Of a DNA stretch of 64,000 nt, positions 44,388 to 52,769 are shown piece after piece. Within the stretch, counting starts at the first letter, position 1, and every line of letters starts with the position of its first letter. The DNA lies in the NCBI GenBank assembly GCA_937890595.1, contig CALADM010000014.1, positions 1 to 64,000 of the forward strand. Reading direction: 5' to 3'. Under the pieces are notes generated by a model, which was not told where the DNA came from, did no database searches, and saw only the letters and a list, made by a program, of their open reading frames with translations. Origin of the DNA: CAJMNU01 sp905214855 (GTDB taxonomy: Bacteria > Bacillota > Clostridia > Lachnospirales > Lachnospiraceae). Both the position numbers and the translations under genes were made by a program.

Positions 44388-45722
44388 ATGGAAGAGGCTT
44401 TGATCAAAAGAATATTGCCTCATAGTCTGGAGGCAGAACAGTCTGTGATCGGTTCCATGCTGCTTGATAAGGCTGCAATCGTCACAGCATCTGAGATGCT
44501 TATGGGGGATGATTTTTACCAGCACCAATATGGTGTGATCTTTGAGACAATGGTAGAATTGTATAATGAAGGAAAACCGGTTGACCTTGTAACACTTCAG
44601 AATCGTTTGAAAGAGAAAGATGTGCCGCCTGAGATCAGCAGTCTTGAGTTCGTAAAAGATATCATGTCAACAGTCCCAACATCAGCCAATGTACGTTATT
44701 ATGCGGCTATCGTGAGAGATAAAGCAATTCTGCGTCGTTTGATTCGGGTGAATGAGGAGATTGCTAATGCTTGTTATGCGGGAAAAGAAAAAACGGAAGA
44801 CATTTTAGCTCAAACAGAAAAAAAGATTTTTGATCTTTTGCAGAACCGCAATTCAGGTGAATTCGTACCAATACGACAGGTTGCCATGAATGTATTGGAA
44901 AAGATCGAGATTGCCGCAAAAACAAAAAGTACAGTGACAGGAATCCCTACAGGATTTACAGATTTGGATTATAGGACTTCTGGTATGCAGCCTTCCGATT
45001 TTATCTTGATCGCAGCACGACCTTCTATGGGAAAAACAGCGTTCGTTTTAAATGTGGTACATCATGTTGCAGTGAAGAAAAAGCTGCCCTGTATGATCTT
45101 TAGTCTGGAGATGAGCAAAGAGCAGCTTGTCAACCGAATGCTTTCTATGGAATCTAAAGTAGATTCTCAAACTCTTCGAACTGGAACATTAAGTGATTCT
45201 GATTGGGACAAGGTAGTTGAGGGAATCGGAGTAATCAGCAATTCCACACTTATGATCGATGATACCCCTGGAATTTCCATCACAGAATTGCGCTCGAAAT
45301 GTCGTAAGATGAAGCTGGAATATGGTCTTAGCCTAGTTATCATTGACTATTTGCAGTTGATGAGCGGAAGCGGGACGAAGAGCGGTGAGAACCGTCAGCA
45401 GGAGATCTCAGAGATTTCTCGTTCTTTGAAAGCTCTGGCGAGGGAATTGAATGCACCAGTGGTGGCTCTTTCTCAGCTGAGCCGTGCCTGTGAGACAAGA
45501 ACAGACCATAGACCAATGCTTTCAGATCTTAGAGAATCTGGTGCAATTGAGCAGGATGCGGATGTGGTGATGTTTCTATATCGTGATGATTATTATAACA
45601 AAGATACGGATAAACCCAATGTGGCAGAAGTCATTATAGCGAAGCAGAGAAATGGTCCGATTGGTACTGTAGAACTGGTATGGCTGCCGAATTATACGAA
45701 ATTTGCCAATATGGAGAAATAG
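44388..45722 (+). CDS. dnaB: Replicative DNA helicase DnaB
   Basis: The 444-aa hexameric helicase unwinds DNA at the fork. The N-terminal domain starts LPHSLEAEQSVIGSMLLD. The RecA-like core has Walker A ARPSMGKTAF near residue 212, Walker B LSLVIIDYLQLM and the arginine-finger region QRNGPIGTVELVW. The ATG at 44388 has AGGAGGAAAC upstream. The gene order rplI-dnaB is conserved in Firmicutes. Confidence 0.97.
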   Translation: MEEALIKRILPHSLEAEQSVIGSMLLDKAAIVTASEMLMGDDFYQHQYGVIFETMVELYNEGKPVDLVTLQNRLKEKDVPPEISSLEFVKDIMSTVPTSANVRYYAAIVRDKAILRRLIRVNEEIANACYAGKEKTEDILAQTEKKIFDLLQNRNSGEFVPIRQVAMNVLEKIEIAAKTKSTVTGIPTGFTDLDYRTSGMQPSDFILIAARPSMGKTAFVLNVVHHVAVKKKLPCMIFSLEMSKEQLVNRMLSMESKVDSQTLRTGTLSDSDWDKVVEGIGVISNSTLMIDDTPGISITELRSKCRKMKLEYGLSLVIIDYLQLMSGSGTKSGENRQQEISEISRSLKALARELNAPVVALSQLSRACETRTDHRPMLSDLRESGAIEQDADVVMFLYRDDYYNKDTDKPNVAEVIIAKQRNGPIGTVELVWLPNYTKFANMEK

Positions 45723-45754
45723 TATCATATTTTTCTCTGTGTCCACATATAGTA

Positions 45755-45792
45755 TAGATAGATATGCCGCCATATGGCGGTATGGTTATCTA
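45755..45792 (+). other. Hairpin between dnaB and the MerR-like gene
   Basis: TAGATA...ATGCCGCC pairs with GGCGGTAT...TATCTA around an ATAT loop, with a small bulge. No T-run follows, so this is not a standard terminator; it may be an operator or mRNA stabiliser. Confidence 0.5.
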
Positions 45793-45842
45793 TGTAAAGA
45801 GATAGGAATACAATATTGTGGACTAAAGGAGAGGATTTTGCT

Positions 45843-46475
45843 ATGTCGGAAATACATTATCTGATATCAGATGCATCAAAGCAGGTTGATGTGGAAACCC
45901 ATGTGTTAAGATATTGGGAGGAGGAATTGGAGATACCGATTCCTCGCAACGATATGGGGCATCGGTATTATACAGAGTTTCATATTAAATTGTTTCAGCA
46001 GATCCGTGATCTGAAGGAGAAAGGATACCAGTTAAAGGCAATTAAAAGTGCATTGGACAGAATGATGGAAAACCACAGCGACAGGCTGGAACCGGAGAAA
46101 ACATTTGATGAGGAGATATCTACAGCTTTAAGTCAGGTAGACAAGCCGGATGAGGAACTTATTGCTGTGGAGAAGATGGAAGAGTTTCAGTCTATTATGA
46201 ATCAGATCATAGGACATGCACTTAAAGAAAACAACGAAAGGCTTGGTCAGGTCATTGGGGCGGCTGTCACGGAAAAGGTGGCGGATGAGATGGCATATCA
46301 GATGAAGATTTTGGATGAACGACAGGAAGCAAGATATAGGCATTTGGATGACAGTATACGGGCATGTCAGAGAGAGGATAAGAGTAAAGCAGAAGCCGCA
46401 GCCTCTGCCTTAAAAATGCCGTTCTTTAAATTTAAAAAGAAAAAGTTTGCACGGAATGGCAAAAAGATCCAATAA
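45843..46475 (+). CDS. MerR-like DNA-binding protein with coiled coil
   Basis: The 210-aa protein has an N-terminal MerR-type winged helix (VETHVLRYWEEELEIPIPRN, then GHRYYTEFHIKLFQQIRDLKEKG split across the wing). A long helical region with many Glu/Gln (about 90-185) and a basic tail FKFKKKKFARNGKKI follow. No metal- or drug-binding domain is present. This order of parts recalls the chromosome-anchoring protein RacA rather than a metal regulator, but that is inference. The ATG at 45843 follows AAAGGAGAGG. It ends 15 bases from the convergent peptidase gene. Confidence 0.7.
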   Translation: MSEIHYLISDASKQVDVETHVLRYWEEELEIPIPRNDMGHRYYTEFHIKLFQQIRDLKEKGYQLKAIKSALDRMMENHSDRLEPEKTFDEEISTALSQVDKPDEELIAVEKMEEFQSIMNQIIGHALKENNERLGQVIGAAVTEKVADEMAYQMKILDERQEARYRHLDDSIRACQREDKSKAEAAASALKMPFFKFKKKKFARNGKKIQ

Positions 46476-46490
46476 ATGAGATACAGGAAG

Positions 46491-47210
46491 TTATTCAGCT
46501 TTGCGGCAGACATCAACAAACGCCGTAAAGATTTTGGATGCATCTTCATTGACTGGGAAGAGGTATTCTGGATGCCATTGTACACCAAGAAGGAATGGAT
46601 AGTCTGGCAGCTCTACTGCTTCTATAAGGTGGTTTGGGGCATATCCGCATACTTTAAGACCCGGAGCAAGATCTTTGATTGCCTGATGATGAAAGCTGTT
46701 CACTTCGATTTTTTGCTTTTTTATGATGTTTGATAAGAGGGTATCAGGAAGTACTTCAACAGTATGAGAAGTCACAGTTCCTTCAAACGGCTGATCATGG
46801 GCGATCGGGAATTCCTCTTTCCATTGACTTTTCAGGTCTTGATAGAGGGTGCCGCCAAGCCCTACATTGATGAGCTGGACGCCACGGCAGACACCTAAAA
46901 TTGGTTTCTTTTGTTCCATGGCAACAGAAAGAAGTGTAAGTTCGAGTTCATCACGGATCAGAGATGCCTCTCCACAGGCAGCGTGGGTTTCTTCATGAAA
47001 ACGGAATGGATGGATATCAGGACCTCCGATCAGAATGATCCCATCCATCTTTTCTACGATCGCAGCAAGATCTTCACGGCTTGCTTTGAGAGGAAGGACA
47101 AGGGGAATGCCTCCACCATGTGCTACAGCATCCAGATAAGTATAGCGCATGGCAAGATCATTGGTTTCTAAATTGTGTGAAGGGCATAAGCCAATGAATG
47201 GTTTTTTCAT
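46491..47210 (-). CDS. Gamma-glutamyl-gamma-aminobutyrate hydrolase family protein (peptidase C26)
   Basis: The 239-aa class I glutamine amidotransferase-like hydrolase resembles PuuD. The nucleophile elbow ILGVCRGVQLINV carries the catalytic cysteine, and GVQWHPEYLF carries the catalytic histidine. The family cleaves gamma-glutamyl bonds, for example gamma-glutamyl-GABA in putrescine breakdown, but no other puu gene is near. The ATG at 47210 follows AAAGGAT. It is downstream of the ferredoxin terminator. Confidence 0.88.
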   Translation of the reverse strand: MKKPFIGLCPSHNLETNDLAMRYTYLDAVAHGGGIPLVLPLKASREDLAAIVEKMDGIILIGGPDIHPFRFHEETHAACGEASLIRDELELTLLSVAMEQKKPILGVCRGVQLINVGLGGTLYQDLKSQWKEEFPIAHDQPFEGTVTSHTVEVLPDTLLSNIIKKQKIEVNSFHHQAIKDLAPGLKVCGYAPNHLIEAVELPDYPFLLGVQWHPEYLFPVNEDASKIFTAFVDVCRKAE

Positions 47211-47284
47211 AAATAAGATCCTTTCGTTTGTTTTAGGCAAAAGCCGTTGTTATGAGTGGACAGTTACAGGCTTTCTTATGTATT

Positions 47285-47327
47285 AAAAAAATGGCTTCCC
47301 CATATATTAGTCATATGGGGAAGCCAT
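47285..47327 (-). terminator. Terminator of the ferredoxin transcript
   Basis: ATGGCTTCCCCATAT and ATATGGGGAAGCCAT are perfect 15-bp arms. On the minus strand six T follow. It lies just past the ferredoxin stop codon. Confidence 0.9.
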
Positions 47328-47343
47328 TATGCAACTGTCAGAA

Positions 47344-47514
47344 TTATTCCTGCTCAATAGAACCTGTTGGGCAAGTAGCTGCACAAGAACCGCACTCGAT
47401 GCAAGTATCAGCGTCGATCACATATTTGCCGTCTCCCTCAGAGATAGCGCCAACTGGACATCCATCAGCACAAGCGCCGCAGGATACACATCCATCATTA
47501 ATTACGTATGCCAT
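47344..47514 (-). CDS. 2x[4Fe-4S] ferredoxin
   Basis: The 56-aa ferredoxin starts MAYVINDGCVSCGACADGCP and has two CxxCxxCxxxCP motifs (Cys 9/12/15/19 and 38/41/44/48), the clostridial type. It carries low-potential electrons. Lying behind pflA, it is a natural electron donor for the radical-SAM activating enzyme. AAGGAGG precedes the ATG. The protein is too short for ordinary gene-length cut-offs and easily missed. Confidence 0.95.
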   Translation of the reverse strand: MAYVINDGCVSCGACADGCPVGAISEGDGKYVIDADTCIECGSCAATCPTGSIEQE

Positions 47515-47601
47515 AGTAAAATACCTCCTTATAGATTAAATAAATCATTGTTGTCCTTATTTTATACTATAATTCGCAAATATTCAAGTGGAAATTATAA
47601 A

Positions 47602-48366
47602 CTAAATTGGTTTCTTTTCGGTACAAGTATGCTCATCACGAATCCCAGAAAGAATGATCTTTTTTGCAGCAAGGGCATCCTCACGGGAAAGAGGTTTGAG
47701 CGATTCAAGCGGGTACGGGATACCAAGCTCATGGTATTTGGTCTTGCCCATATCATGGTAAGGAAGGACATCCAAGGCTTTCACATTGGAGAGTGTTCCG
47801 ATAAAATGCCCAAGCTGGTAGAGCCAGTTTGGATCATCTGTGATCCCAGGGACTACAACATGTCTGATCCAGACAGGAATCTGTTTTTCGGACAGATAGC
47901 GGGCAAACGCAAGAATATTCTGGTTTGGCTGTGCTGTCAGTTTTTGATGCTCTGTTGGATCGATGTGTTTGATATCAAGCATGACCAGATCGGTAACTGC
48001 GAGAAGGGCATCTACCTGCTCAATATTGGAAGGGCTGTCAGGATGAAACATGATACCAGATGTATCCAGACAGGTATGGATACCTTGTGCGTGGGCTTTT
48101 TCGAAAAGCTCTGTGACAAATGCCATCTGTACCATTGGCTCTCCGCCGGTGACAGTAAGACCACCGCTGCGGTAGAATGTCTTATTTCTTGCATATTGTT
48201 CCAGAATTTCATCCGTGGTCATCTCAGTTCCCCCATCAAACTGCCATGTATCAGGATTATGGCAGTACTGGCAGCGCATAGGACAGCCTTTGGTAAAGAC
48301 AACCATACGGACTCCCGGTCCGTCAACGGTTCCGAAACTCTCGATAGAATGGATTTGACCCGTCAT
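47602..48366 (-). CDS. pflA: Pyruvate formate-lyase activating enzyme
   Basis: The 254-aa radical-SAM enzyme abstracts hydrogen from the glycyl residue of pyruvate formate-lyase. The N-terminus IHSIESFGTVDGPG and the cluster motif CPMRCQYCHNP (CxxxCxxC, residues near 29-36) are diagnostic; GGEPMVQ binds SAM. AAAGGAG lies nine bases ahead of the ATG. Here the target glycine sits on a separate small subunit encoded upstream (48575-48817). The ferredoxin gene follows after 87 bases. Confidence 0.96.
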   Translation of the reverse strand: MTGQIHSIESFGTVDGPGVRMVVFTKGCPMRCQYCHNPDTWQFDGGTEMTTDEILEQYARNKTFYRSGGLTVTGGEPMVQMAFVTELFEKAHAQGIHTCLDTSGIMFHPDSPSNIEQVDALLAVTDLVMLDIKHIDPTEHQKLTAQPNQNILAFARYLSEKQIPVWIRHVVVPGITDDPNWLYQLGHFIGTLSNVKALDVLPYHDMGKTKYHELGIPYPLESLKPLSREDALAAKKIILSGIRDEHTCTEKKPI

Positions 48367-48446
48367 GATGTTGATCGCTCCTTTGCTTTGATCAGATCGA
48401 CCCAGTTAGGCTCGATTCTGTCTATAATAGTAGAATAAATAGTTTA

Positions 48447-48473
48447 AGTGCCTGACAAGGAATGTCAGGCACT
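48447..48473. promoter_or_regulatory. Perfect 11-bp inverted repeat upstream of pflA
   Basis: AGTGCCTGACA and TGTCAGGCACT flank a 5-base centre. Neither strand has a T-run after it, so it is either a stabilising mRNA hairpin or a dyad operator for pflA, whose start is 81 bases away. Confidence 0.6.
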
Positions 48474-48497
48474 ATGGGGAATTGCACTGCAGCGGTG

Positions 48498-48534
48498 AAA
48501 AAGATGCTGTCAAGATCAGCCCGTTGCAGGCATC
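48498..48534 (-). terminator. Terminator downstream of the glycyl-radical subunit
   Basis: On the minus strand GATGC pairs with GCATC around a partly paired 22-base loop, followed by TTTTTC. The stem is short, so read-through into pflA is likely. A further hairpin, CAGGAAAGATTTCCTG, lies between it and the stop codon. Confidence 0.5.
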
Positions 48535-48574
48535 AAGATTGTCCTTCAGGAAAGATTTCCTGTCAGCTCAAATT

Positions 48575-48817
48575 TTACAGATTGTTGTGGAAAGTTCTGG
48601 AGATAACTTCATCCTGCTGCTCTTTTGTCAGTTTGATGAAGTTTACAGCGTAACCAGAAACACGAACGGTCAGCTGAGGATATTTCTCAGGATGTGCCTG
48701 TGCATCCAGAAGAGTTTCCTTTGTAAATACATTGACATTTAAGTGATGTCCGCCTTTTTCTGCATATCCGTCTAACAAGGATACCAGGTTATCAATTTGA
48801 TTTTCGCTAATAGACAT
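48575..48817 (-). CDS. Free-standing glycyl-radical subunit of pyruvate formate-lyase (GrcA-like)
   Basis: The 80-aa protein equals the C-terminal radical domain of [45 protein letters not shown] with the radical glycine at residue 55, and [14 protein letters not shown] at the end. In ordinary PFL this is the last part of one polypeptide; here it is a separate gene with its own AAAGGAGGG site. In E. coli the similar YfiD/GrcA repairs oxygen-damaged PFL, but here the catalytic subunit lacks its own domain, so this protein must supply the radical at all times. It lies 18 bases after the 88-aa gene. Confidence 0.93.
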   Translation of the reverse strand: MSISENQIDNLVSLLDGYAEKGGHHLNVNVFTKETLLDAQAHPEKYPQLTVRVSGYAVNFIKLTKEQQDEVISRTFHNNL

Positions 48818-48835
48818 AATAAAGCCCTCCTTTAG

Positions 48836-49102
48836 TTAATCTTCGTGATGGTTATAATTGTAATCATCGTGCTGTTCTTCTGTATCTTCTGAAAGATCCA
48901 TACCCTCAAAGAGAGTAGGAACTTTACATGCCATATCTCCGGCAGCACATTCCAGAGAATTGGTTGTCTGTACAGTCTTTTCGGCAGTAACTGTGCCGGA
49001 AGCATCGACTTGTATATTCATATGTCCGCCGTTGTTTGACATAAACTGATCAATCATGGCGACAATGTCATCAATTTTTTCTTCTTTGTTTTTATCTCCC
49101 AT
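48836..49102 (-). CDS. 88-aa protein resembling the front half of the glycyl-radical subunit
   Basis: This small protein lies between the two PFL subunits. Its residues EEKIDDIVAMIDQF...GGHMNIQV align without gaps to [14 protein letters not shown]...GGHHLNVNV of the radical subunit (nine identities in 26 plus many similar residues). The radical loop RVSGYAV is absent. Instead there is a Thr-rich stretch, a pair of cysteines in ECAAGDMACK and an acidic, His/Tyr-rich tail QHDDYNYNHHED. It may compete for or hold the radical-domain site on the core, or bind metal. The ATG at 49102 is chosen for GAAAGGAG eight bases upstream. No known function. Confidence 0.85.
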   Translation of the reverse strand: MGDKNKEEKIDDIVAMIDQFMSNNGGHMNIQVDASGTVTAEKTVQTTNSLECAAGDMACKVPTLFEGMDLSEDTEEQHDDYNYNHHED

Positions 49103-49176
49103 ACGGCAGACTCCTTTCAGCGTCATTGACAAAGATACAAGGGGATCATTTAGATCCTGTTTTGTTTATATAGTTA

Positions 49177-51237
49177 TTATTTGTCGTTGTTGCTAAGATC
49201 CAGATCTAAGTCTACATCAAGATCTCCTGCAAATACTACATCATCTTTTCCAAGTGCGTTCGGGATGATGGAGAAAGTATTGGAGATACCATCCTGTGCG
49301 TCACGGAATGGCAGCTTGGAAACAGAAGATAAGGATGCAACTGCACCATGGCTGTCACGTCTGTGCATTGGGTTTGCACCTGGAGCGAATGGCTCGCCTG
49401 CTTTTCTTCCGTCTGGTGTAGAACCTGTATTCTTACCATATACAACGTTGGATGTGATGGTAAGGATAGAAGTAGTAGGTCTGCCGCCACGGTATGTGTG
49501 GTTTCCTCTTACATAGTTCATGAATGTGTGAACCAGCTCAGAAGCGATCTGATCTACACGGTCATCATCGTTTCCGTATTTCGGGAAATCACCTTCTACT
49601 TCGTAGTCTACAACGATACCGTTTTCATCACGGACTGTCTTAACCTTTGCGTATTTGATAGCAGACAGGGAGTCAGCTACTACGGAAAGACCTGCAATAC
49701 CGGTTGCGAACCAACGTGTGATCTCTTTGTCATGAAGAGCCATCTGGATTCTCTCATAGCAGTATTTGTCATGCATATAGTGGATGATGTTCAATGTGTT
49801 TACATAAACACGAGCCAGCCACTGCATCATATCTTTGTACTTATCCATTACTTCATCATAATCAAGATACTCAGAAGTGATCGGACGGTACTTAGGACCA
49901 ACCTGTTTCTTTGTGATCTCATCTACACCACCATTGATTGCGTAAAGGAGACATTTTGCAAGGTTTGCACGAGCGCCGAAGAACTGCATTTCTTTACCAA
50001 GTCTCATGGAAGATACACAGCATGCGATCGCATAGTCATCGCCATGTGTTACACGCATTAAGTCATCATTCTCGTACTGAACGGAAGAGGACTCGATGGA
50101 AGTCTTAGCACAGAAACGTTTGAAGTTTTCCGGAAGTCTTGTGGACCAAAGAACAGTCAGGTTTGGCTCTGGAGCAGTTCCAAGGTTGGACAGTGTGTGC
50201 AGGTAACGGAAGGACATCTTTGTTACCATGTGACGACCGTCAATGCCGACACCACCGATAGACTCTGTAACCCAAGTTGGGTCTCCGGAGAACAGTGCAT
50301 TGTATTCTGGAGTACGAGCAAATTTTACAAGTCTCAGCTTCATGATGAAGTGGTCTACGAACTCCTGGATCTGCTCCTCTGTAAATGTTCCGTTCTTTAA
50401 GTCACGCTCAGCATAGATGTCGATAAATGTGGAAGTACGTCCAAGGGACATTGCAGCACCATTCTGCTCTTTTACAGCTGCAAGGTATCCAAAATATGTC
50501 CACTGGATTGCTTCTTTTACGTTCTCAGCAGGTCTTCCGATATCATAACCGTAGATCTCACCCAGTTTCTTCAGTTCCTGAAGTGCGCGGATCTGCTCAG
50601 ATAACTCTTCACGGTTTCTGATAACATCAGAATACATGATTGTACGAGTTGTATTCTTCTGCTCTGTCTTATCTTCGATCAGACGGTCAACACCGTACAG
50701 TGCGACACGACGGTAGTCGCCGATGATACGTCCACGACCATATGCATCCGGAAGTCCAGTGATGATGTGGCTGGAACGGCAAGCACGCATTTCTGGAGTA
50801 TATGCATCAAATACACCAGCGTTGTGTGTCTTTCTATGAGTAGTGAAAAATTCAACGATCTCTGGGTCTACTTCATATCCGTTATCCTGACAAGCTTTTA
50901 CTGCCATACGGATACCGCCATAAGGCTGCAGGGAACGCTTGAATGGTTTATCAGTCTGGAAACCAACGATGGTCTCTTTGTCTTTGTTTAAATAACCCGG
51001 TCCATGGGAAGTGATCGTGGAGATCACCTTGGTATCCATATCAAGGACGCCGCCTTTTTCACGCTCCTGTTTGGATAACTCCAGTACCTGGTTCCATAAA
51101 TCTGTTGTATTCTGTGTGGGACCGACAAGGAAAGTGTCATCTCCGTCATATGGGGTATAGTTCTTCTGAATGAAGTCACGAACATTGATTTCGCGCTCCC
51201 ATACGCCGCCTTTAAAATTTGTCCATTCTGGTCTCAT
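49177..51237 (-). CDS. pflB: Pyruvate formate-lyase catalytic core lacking the glycyl-radical domain
   Basis: The 686-aa formate C-acetyltransferase core converts pyruvate and CoA to acetyl-CoA and formate. The start [19 protein letters not shown] and the active-site cysteine pair in [19 protein letters not shown] (about residues 406-407) are normal. The protein stops soon after the conserved [11 protein letters not shown] with an extra acidic tail [15 protein letters not shown], about 70 residues short of the usual end; the missing domain is encoded at 48575-48817. The ATG at 51237 follows AGGAGGAGG; upstream in-frame codons overlap the promoter. It is the first gene of the pfl cluster, divergent from a Crp/Fnr regulator. 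Confidence 0.95.
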   Translation of the reverse strand: MRPEWTNFKGGVWEREINVRDFIQKNYTPYDGDDTFLVGPTQNTTDLWNQVLELSKQEREKGGVLDMDTKVISTITSHGPGYLNKDKETIVGFQTDKPFKRSLQPYGGIRMAVKACQDNGYEVDPEIVEFFTTHRKTHNAGVFDAYTPEMRACRSSHIITGLPDAYGRGRIIGDYRRVALYGVDRLIEDKTEQKNTTRTIMYSDVIRNREELSEQIRALQELKKLGEIYGYDIGRPAENVKEAIQWTYFGYLAAVKEQNGAAMSLGRTSTFIDIYAERDLKNGTFTEEQIQEFVDHFIMKLRLVKFARTPEYNALFSGDPTWVTESIGGVGIDGRHMVTKMSFRYLHTLSNLGTAPEPNLTVLWSTRLPENFKRFCAKTSIESSSVQYENDDLMRVTHGDDYAIACCVSSMRLGKEMQFFGARANLAKCLLYAINGGVDEITKKQVGPKYRPITSEYLDYDEVMDKYKDMMQWLARVYVNTLNIIHYMHDKYCYERIQMALHDKEITRWFATGIAGLSVVADSLSAIKYAKVKTVRDENGIVVDYEVEGDFPKYGNDDDRVDQIASELVHTFMNYVRGNHTYRGGRPTTSILTITSNVVYGKNTGSTPDGRKAGEPFAPGANPMHRRDSHGAVASLSSVSKLPFRDAQDGISNTFSIIPNALGKDDVVFAGDLDVDLDLDLSNNDK

Positions 51238-51301
51238 GGGGTAAATCCTCCTCCTATTGTTCTCTATTTTGTAGTATGGTTTAAGAGTTAAATACAGAGT
51301 T

Positions 51302-51330
51302 ATTATAATTGGATATTGTATACACGTCAA
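51302..51330 (-). promoter_or_regulatory. Promoter of the split pfl cluster
   Basis: On the minus strand TTGACG (51325-51330) and TATAAT (51302-51307) are separated by 17 bases. The leader would be about 60 bases. The rest of 51238-51552 is AT-rich; no good FNR (TTGAT-N4-ATCAA) box was found. Confidence 0.8.
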
Positions 51331-51552
51331 GAAGGTCTGACGAAAATTTTTTCTTGACTGATTATCTGTATTATAATAGAATATTTCCATCAAGTCTGTT
51401 AGATATACAACAAAAAAGAAGAAAAATTGTTTTTTTTAATATACAAAAAGGAACAATATAGAGAATAGTACAGATTTTTTGCTTTCTGATTGGACTTTTT
51501 GTGTTATAAGTTTCGGTTGGAAGGCTCTTTAAGGAAGAGGGAAAGAGAAAAA

Positions 51553-52221
51553 ATGAGAGATTATTTACTTCAGTTGAGAAATTCACCTATTTTTACAGGA
51601 ATGCAGGAAGAGGAGATATTACATACATTAGAATGTCAAAGACCTCAGATATTAAAATATGAGAAGGGGGACTACATTTTCAGGGAGGGTGAGAAATTAC
51701 AAAAGTTTGGTCTGATCCTTTTGGGAAGTGTATATATTGTAAAGGAAGATATCTGGGGAAACCGTACCATTTTGGCAAAGATGGAGGAGGGACAGCCTTT
51801 TGGTGAAAGTTTTGCTTTTATGAATAAAGAGACATTATCTTTTGGAGTGATCGCTTCTGAGAAAACGGTTGTCGCATTTTTGAATGTAAAGAATATTTTG
51901 GGGGTTTGTTCCAAGGCATGTTTCAGCCATACACAGTTGATCCACAATCTGCTCCAAGTGATGGCAGAGGCAAATCAGGTATTGATGAAGAAGATTGAAC
52001 ATACCTCCCAAAAGACAACAAGGAATAAATTGCTTTCGTATCTGTCTGATGAGTCAAAACGGCAGAAGAGCCTCAAGTTTGAGATCCCATTTAACAGACA
52101 GCAGCTTGCAGAATATCTGAATGTGGACAGGAGTGCAATGTCAGTGGAACTGAGTAAATTGCGTGATGAGGGAATTCTGAAATTTGAGCGTAATTCTTTT
52201 ACTATTTTGGATACCTTATAG
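51553..52221 (+). CDS. Crp/Fnr family transcriptional regulator
   Basis: The 222-aa regulator has an N-terminal cyclic-nucleotide-binding-type beta-roll (YEKGDYIFREGEKLQKFGLIL) and a C-terminal winged helix (FNRQQLAEYLNVDRSAMSVE). No four-cysteine cluster like that of E. coli Fnr is present; single cysteines lie near residues 28, 115 and 119. It is divergent from the pfl cluster, which suggests it controls it. The ATG at 51553 is chosen over in-frame codons from 51490. It is also a candidate regulator of the DUF1858 gene that follows. Confidence 0.9.
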   Translation: MRDYLLQLRNSPIFTGMQEEEILHTLECQRPQILKYEKGDYIFREGEKLQKFGLILLGSVYIVKEDIWGNRTILAKMEEGQPFGESFAFMNKETLSFGVIASEKTVVAFLNVKNILGVCSKACFSHTQLIHNLLQVMAEANQVLMKKIEHTSQKTTRNKLLSYLSDESKRQKSLKFEIPFNRQQLAEYLNVDRSAMSVELSKLRDEGILKFERNSFTILDTL

Positions 52222-52314
52222 TATGAGTGAGAATATAGAGAAGAGTTGATTTTTTGGTATGGAAAAATGTTGTTTCTACAAGGAATGTATGAGCTTTTTG
52301 GAGAAAGGAAATAC

Positions 52315-52343
52315 TTGCAGGTGAAGTAGAAATATGTTAAAAT
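52315..52343 (+). promoter_or_regulatory. Promoter of the DUF1858 gene
   Basis: TTGCAG at 52315-52320 and TAAAAT at 52338-52343 are separated by 17 bases. Confidence 0.55.
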
Positions 52344-52376
52344 CAAGGAATGTAGCAACCAAAGGAGGAAAATAAA

Positions 52377-52577
52377 ATGCAGATTAATAAAGATATGCTG
52401 ATCGGTGATCTGGTTCGTTTGGATGAGGGAATTGCACCTATTCTGATGAGAGTGGGAATGCATTGTTTAGGATGCCCATCCGCACAGATGGAGTCTCTGG
52501 AAGAGGCTTGCATGGTACACGGACTGGATGTGAATACAGTAGTAGATTCTGTGAATGAGTATCTTGCAAATAAGTAA
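52377..52577 (+). CDS. DUF1858 domain protein
   Basis: The 66-aa protein consists of one DUF1858 domain: INKDMLIGDLVRLDEG, then GMHCLGCPSAQMESLEEAC with a CLGC pair, as in the N-terminal domain of ScdA/RIC iron-sulphur repair proteins and in hybrid-cluster-associated proteins. A redox or iron-sulphur related role near an oxygen-sensitive enzyme cluster is plausible. AAAGGAGGAAA precedes the ATG. It is monocistronic. Confidence 0.88.
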   Translation: MQINKDMLIGDLVRLDEGIAPILMRVGMHCLGCPSAQMESLEEACMVHGLDVNTVVDSVNEYLANK

Positions 52578-52585
52578 GAAACAGT

Positions 52586-52647
52586 GGAGGAAGCTTGTGA
52601 TATGATCCTCTCCTAGAGGAGATAGCTGTGGCTTCCTCCTATTTTTT
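52586..52647 (+). terminator. Terminator after the DUF1858 gene
   Basis: GGAGGAAGC pairs with GCTTCCTCC and encloses a second small stem CTCTCCTAGAGGAG; TATTTTTTG follows. From here to the next promoter (52770) the sequence is AT-rich with nothing else seen. Confidence 0.85.
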
Positions 52648-52769
52648 GCATTTTTTAAGAATTATAATGAAAAATAAACTTAAAATTTAGTGAAAATTTA
52701 GATATGATAGAGATAATTAAAAGAAATTATTTATAGTAAAGAAATAGTATCTGTAGATTATTATTTTTC

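Noticed and set aside
47329..48438. 369-codon plus-strand frame over ferredoxin and pflA
   Set aside because: It runs antisense to two clear genes, contains a terminator and an operator-like dyad, and has no family features.
49177..51237. Frameshift or assembly error as cause of the short pflB
   Set aside because: The core ends in its own acidic tail and a complete 88-aa gene with ribosome site lies between it and the radical subunit; a simple base error cannot produce this.
51354..51377. TTGACT and TATAAT as a plus-strand promoter for the Crp/Fnr gene
   Set aside because: The spacer is only 12 bases. No other convincing promoter for this gene was found.
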